Below, piece after piece: positions 5,764 through 6,027 of a stretch of DNA of 6,027 nucleotides. The position numbers were made by a program, and so were the translations under genes. Origin of the DNA: Thermoleophilaceae bacterium (GTDB lineage: Bacteria; Actinomycetota; Thermoleophilia; Solirubrobacterales; Thermoleophilaceae); NCBI GenBank assembly GCA_013812485.1, contig JACCTJ010000204.1, forward strand, positions 1-6,027, in the 5' to 3' direction. The notes under the pieces were generated by a model. That model did not search any database, had not been told where the DNA came from, and saw only the letters and a program-made list of their open reading frames with translations. Position 1 is the first letter of the stretch; each line of letters opens with the position of its first letter.

Positions 5764-5816
5764 GGGGCTGCAGCGATCCCCGGTTGCGGGGACTCGGTTC
5801 GGATCGCCTTTGCCCC
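5764..5816 (+). promoter_or_regulatory. Foldable element between uppP and the purM-like gene: terminator or leader RNA
   Basis: Starting 7 nt after the uppP stop, nested inverted repeats are visible. GGGGC (5764-5768) pairs with GCCCC (5812-5816), and GCGATCC (5773-5779) pairs perfectly with GGATCGC (5801-5807). An alternative hairpin, TCCCCG (5777-5782), loop GTTG, CGGGGA (5787-5792), uses part of the same left arm, so the two folds exclude each other. There is no U-run after any of them, so a classic intrinsic terminator is not shown. It could be a terminator of the tract-less type, an mRNA-end stabiliser, or a leader of the next gene. Confidence 0.35.
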
Positions 5817-5901
5817 CGCGAGGAACGTCGGGTACCGACCCACGGATGCGGTGGAGGCGATCTACGGAGCGTCGGGTGATGCCGGCCCGCTCGCCCGACC
5901 C

Positions 5902-6027
5902 ATGCGCTTCAATGAGGCGGTGCCTAGCGATCACGCCTACGCCCGCGCCGGCGTCGACACCGGCCGGTCGGGACGGGCGGTGCTCGGGCTGGTGCGCGTG
6001 CTCAGCGGTATCGACACCGGCCGGTCC
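5902..6027 (+). CDS. purM: N-terminus of phosphoribosylformylglycinamidine cyclo-ligase (PurM), cut by right edge
   Basis: The open frame runs to the window end and encodes AYARAGVDTGRSGRAVLGLV followed by RVLSGIDTGRS. The YAxAGVD start, the RAV that follows and the ID-x-GR segment are how actinobacterial PurM (AIR synthetase, fifth step of purine synthesis, cytosolic) begins. Only about 36-42 residues are visible and no catalytic motif is reached, so the call rests on N-terminal likeness recalled from memory. Two starts are possible: ATG 5902, or GTG 5920. GTG 5920 would place YARAGVD at the usual distance from the N-terminus, but its GAGG is only 2 nt upstream. The frame is open back to the uppP stop without other support. 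The gene is on the same strand as dedA and uppP but separated by about 144 bp and a possible terminator, so it may be its own unit. Confidence 0.55.
   Translation, partial: MRFNEAVPSDHAYARAGVDTGRSGRAVLGLVRVLSGIDTGRS
5954..6026 (+). repeat. 16-bp direct repeat inside the purM-like start
   Basis: TCGACACCGGCCGGTC occurs at 5954-5969 and again at 6011-6026, 57 nt (19 codons) apart and in the same reading frame, so both copies encode an Asp-Thr-Gly-Arg-Ser stretch. Each copy contains the 10-bp palindrome ACCGGCCGGT. In this GC-rich background it may simply be two similar peptide turns with identical codon choice. Confidence 0.5.

Noticed and set aside
5796..5805. GGTTCGGATC resembling a tRNA T-loop
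   Set aside because: The flanking bases do not form a 5-bp T-stem, and no acceptor, D or anticodon arms can be placed around it. The bases fit better in the nested inverted repeat.
5476..5934. 152-codon minus-strand open frame opposite the uppP end and the spacer
   Set aside because: Mostly antisense to uppP. Arg-rich product with no motif and no supporting start site.

Overview
The window is very GC-rich (roughly 70% or more by eye), with strong G/C at third codon positions, frequent GTG starts and TANNNT boxes placed 8 nt before start codons. This suggests a high-GC actinobacterium. The left-edge membrane protein and the gene mix recall class Thermoleophilia (Solirubrobacterales-like); that placement is recognition from memory, not a database result.

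Layout. Positions 1-4264 hold four minus-strand genes read right to left: a DegT/DnrJ/EryC1-type sugar aminotransferase (4264-3176), a DUF354 GT-B-like protein (3197-2208, overlapping by 22 nt), a four-helix membrane-anchored FlaA1/CapD/WbpM-type nucleotide-sugar 4,6-dehydratase (2191-230, 16 nt downstream), and the start of a one-helix membrane protein that runs off the left edge (218-1, 11 nt downstream). The spacing looks like one operon for making, and perhaps attaching, an amino-deoxy sugar for a surface glycan. The right part (4286-6027) is on the plus strand: a DedA-family membrane protein, an overlapping UppP/BacA-type undecaprenyl-diphosphatase, a short spacer with a foldable element, and what looks like the first codons of purM, cut by the right edge.

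How the genes fit together. The minus-strand genes supply an activated sugar. The DedA/UppP pair fits recycling of the undecaprenyl phosphate carrier on which such glycans are built: UppP dephosphorylates C55-PP, and some DedA proteins return C55-P across the membrane. The two transcription units diverge from a 21-bp gap. That gap is almost entirely a perfect 8-3-8 palindrome carrying a -10-like TANNNT box on each strand, each exactly 8 nt from a GTG start. It is therefore a candidate symmetric bidirectional leaderless promoter.

The protein families are all known. The most unusual signals are the symmetric promoter, the missing conventional start for UppP, and the competing hairpins ahead of the purM-like gene. 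I see no mobile element, CRISPR array, tRNA or rRNA.
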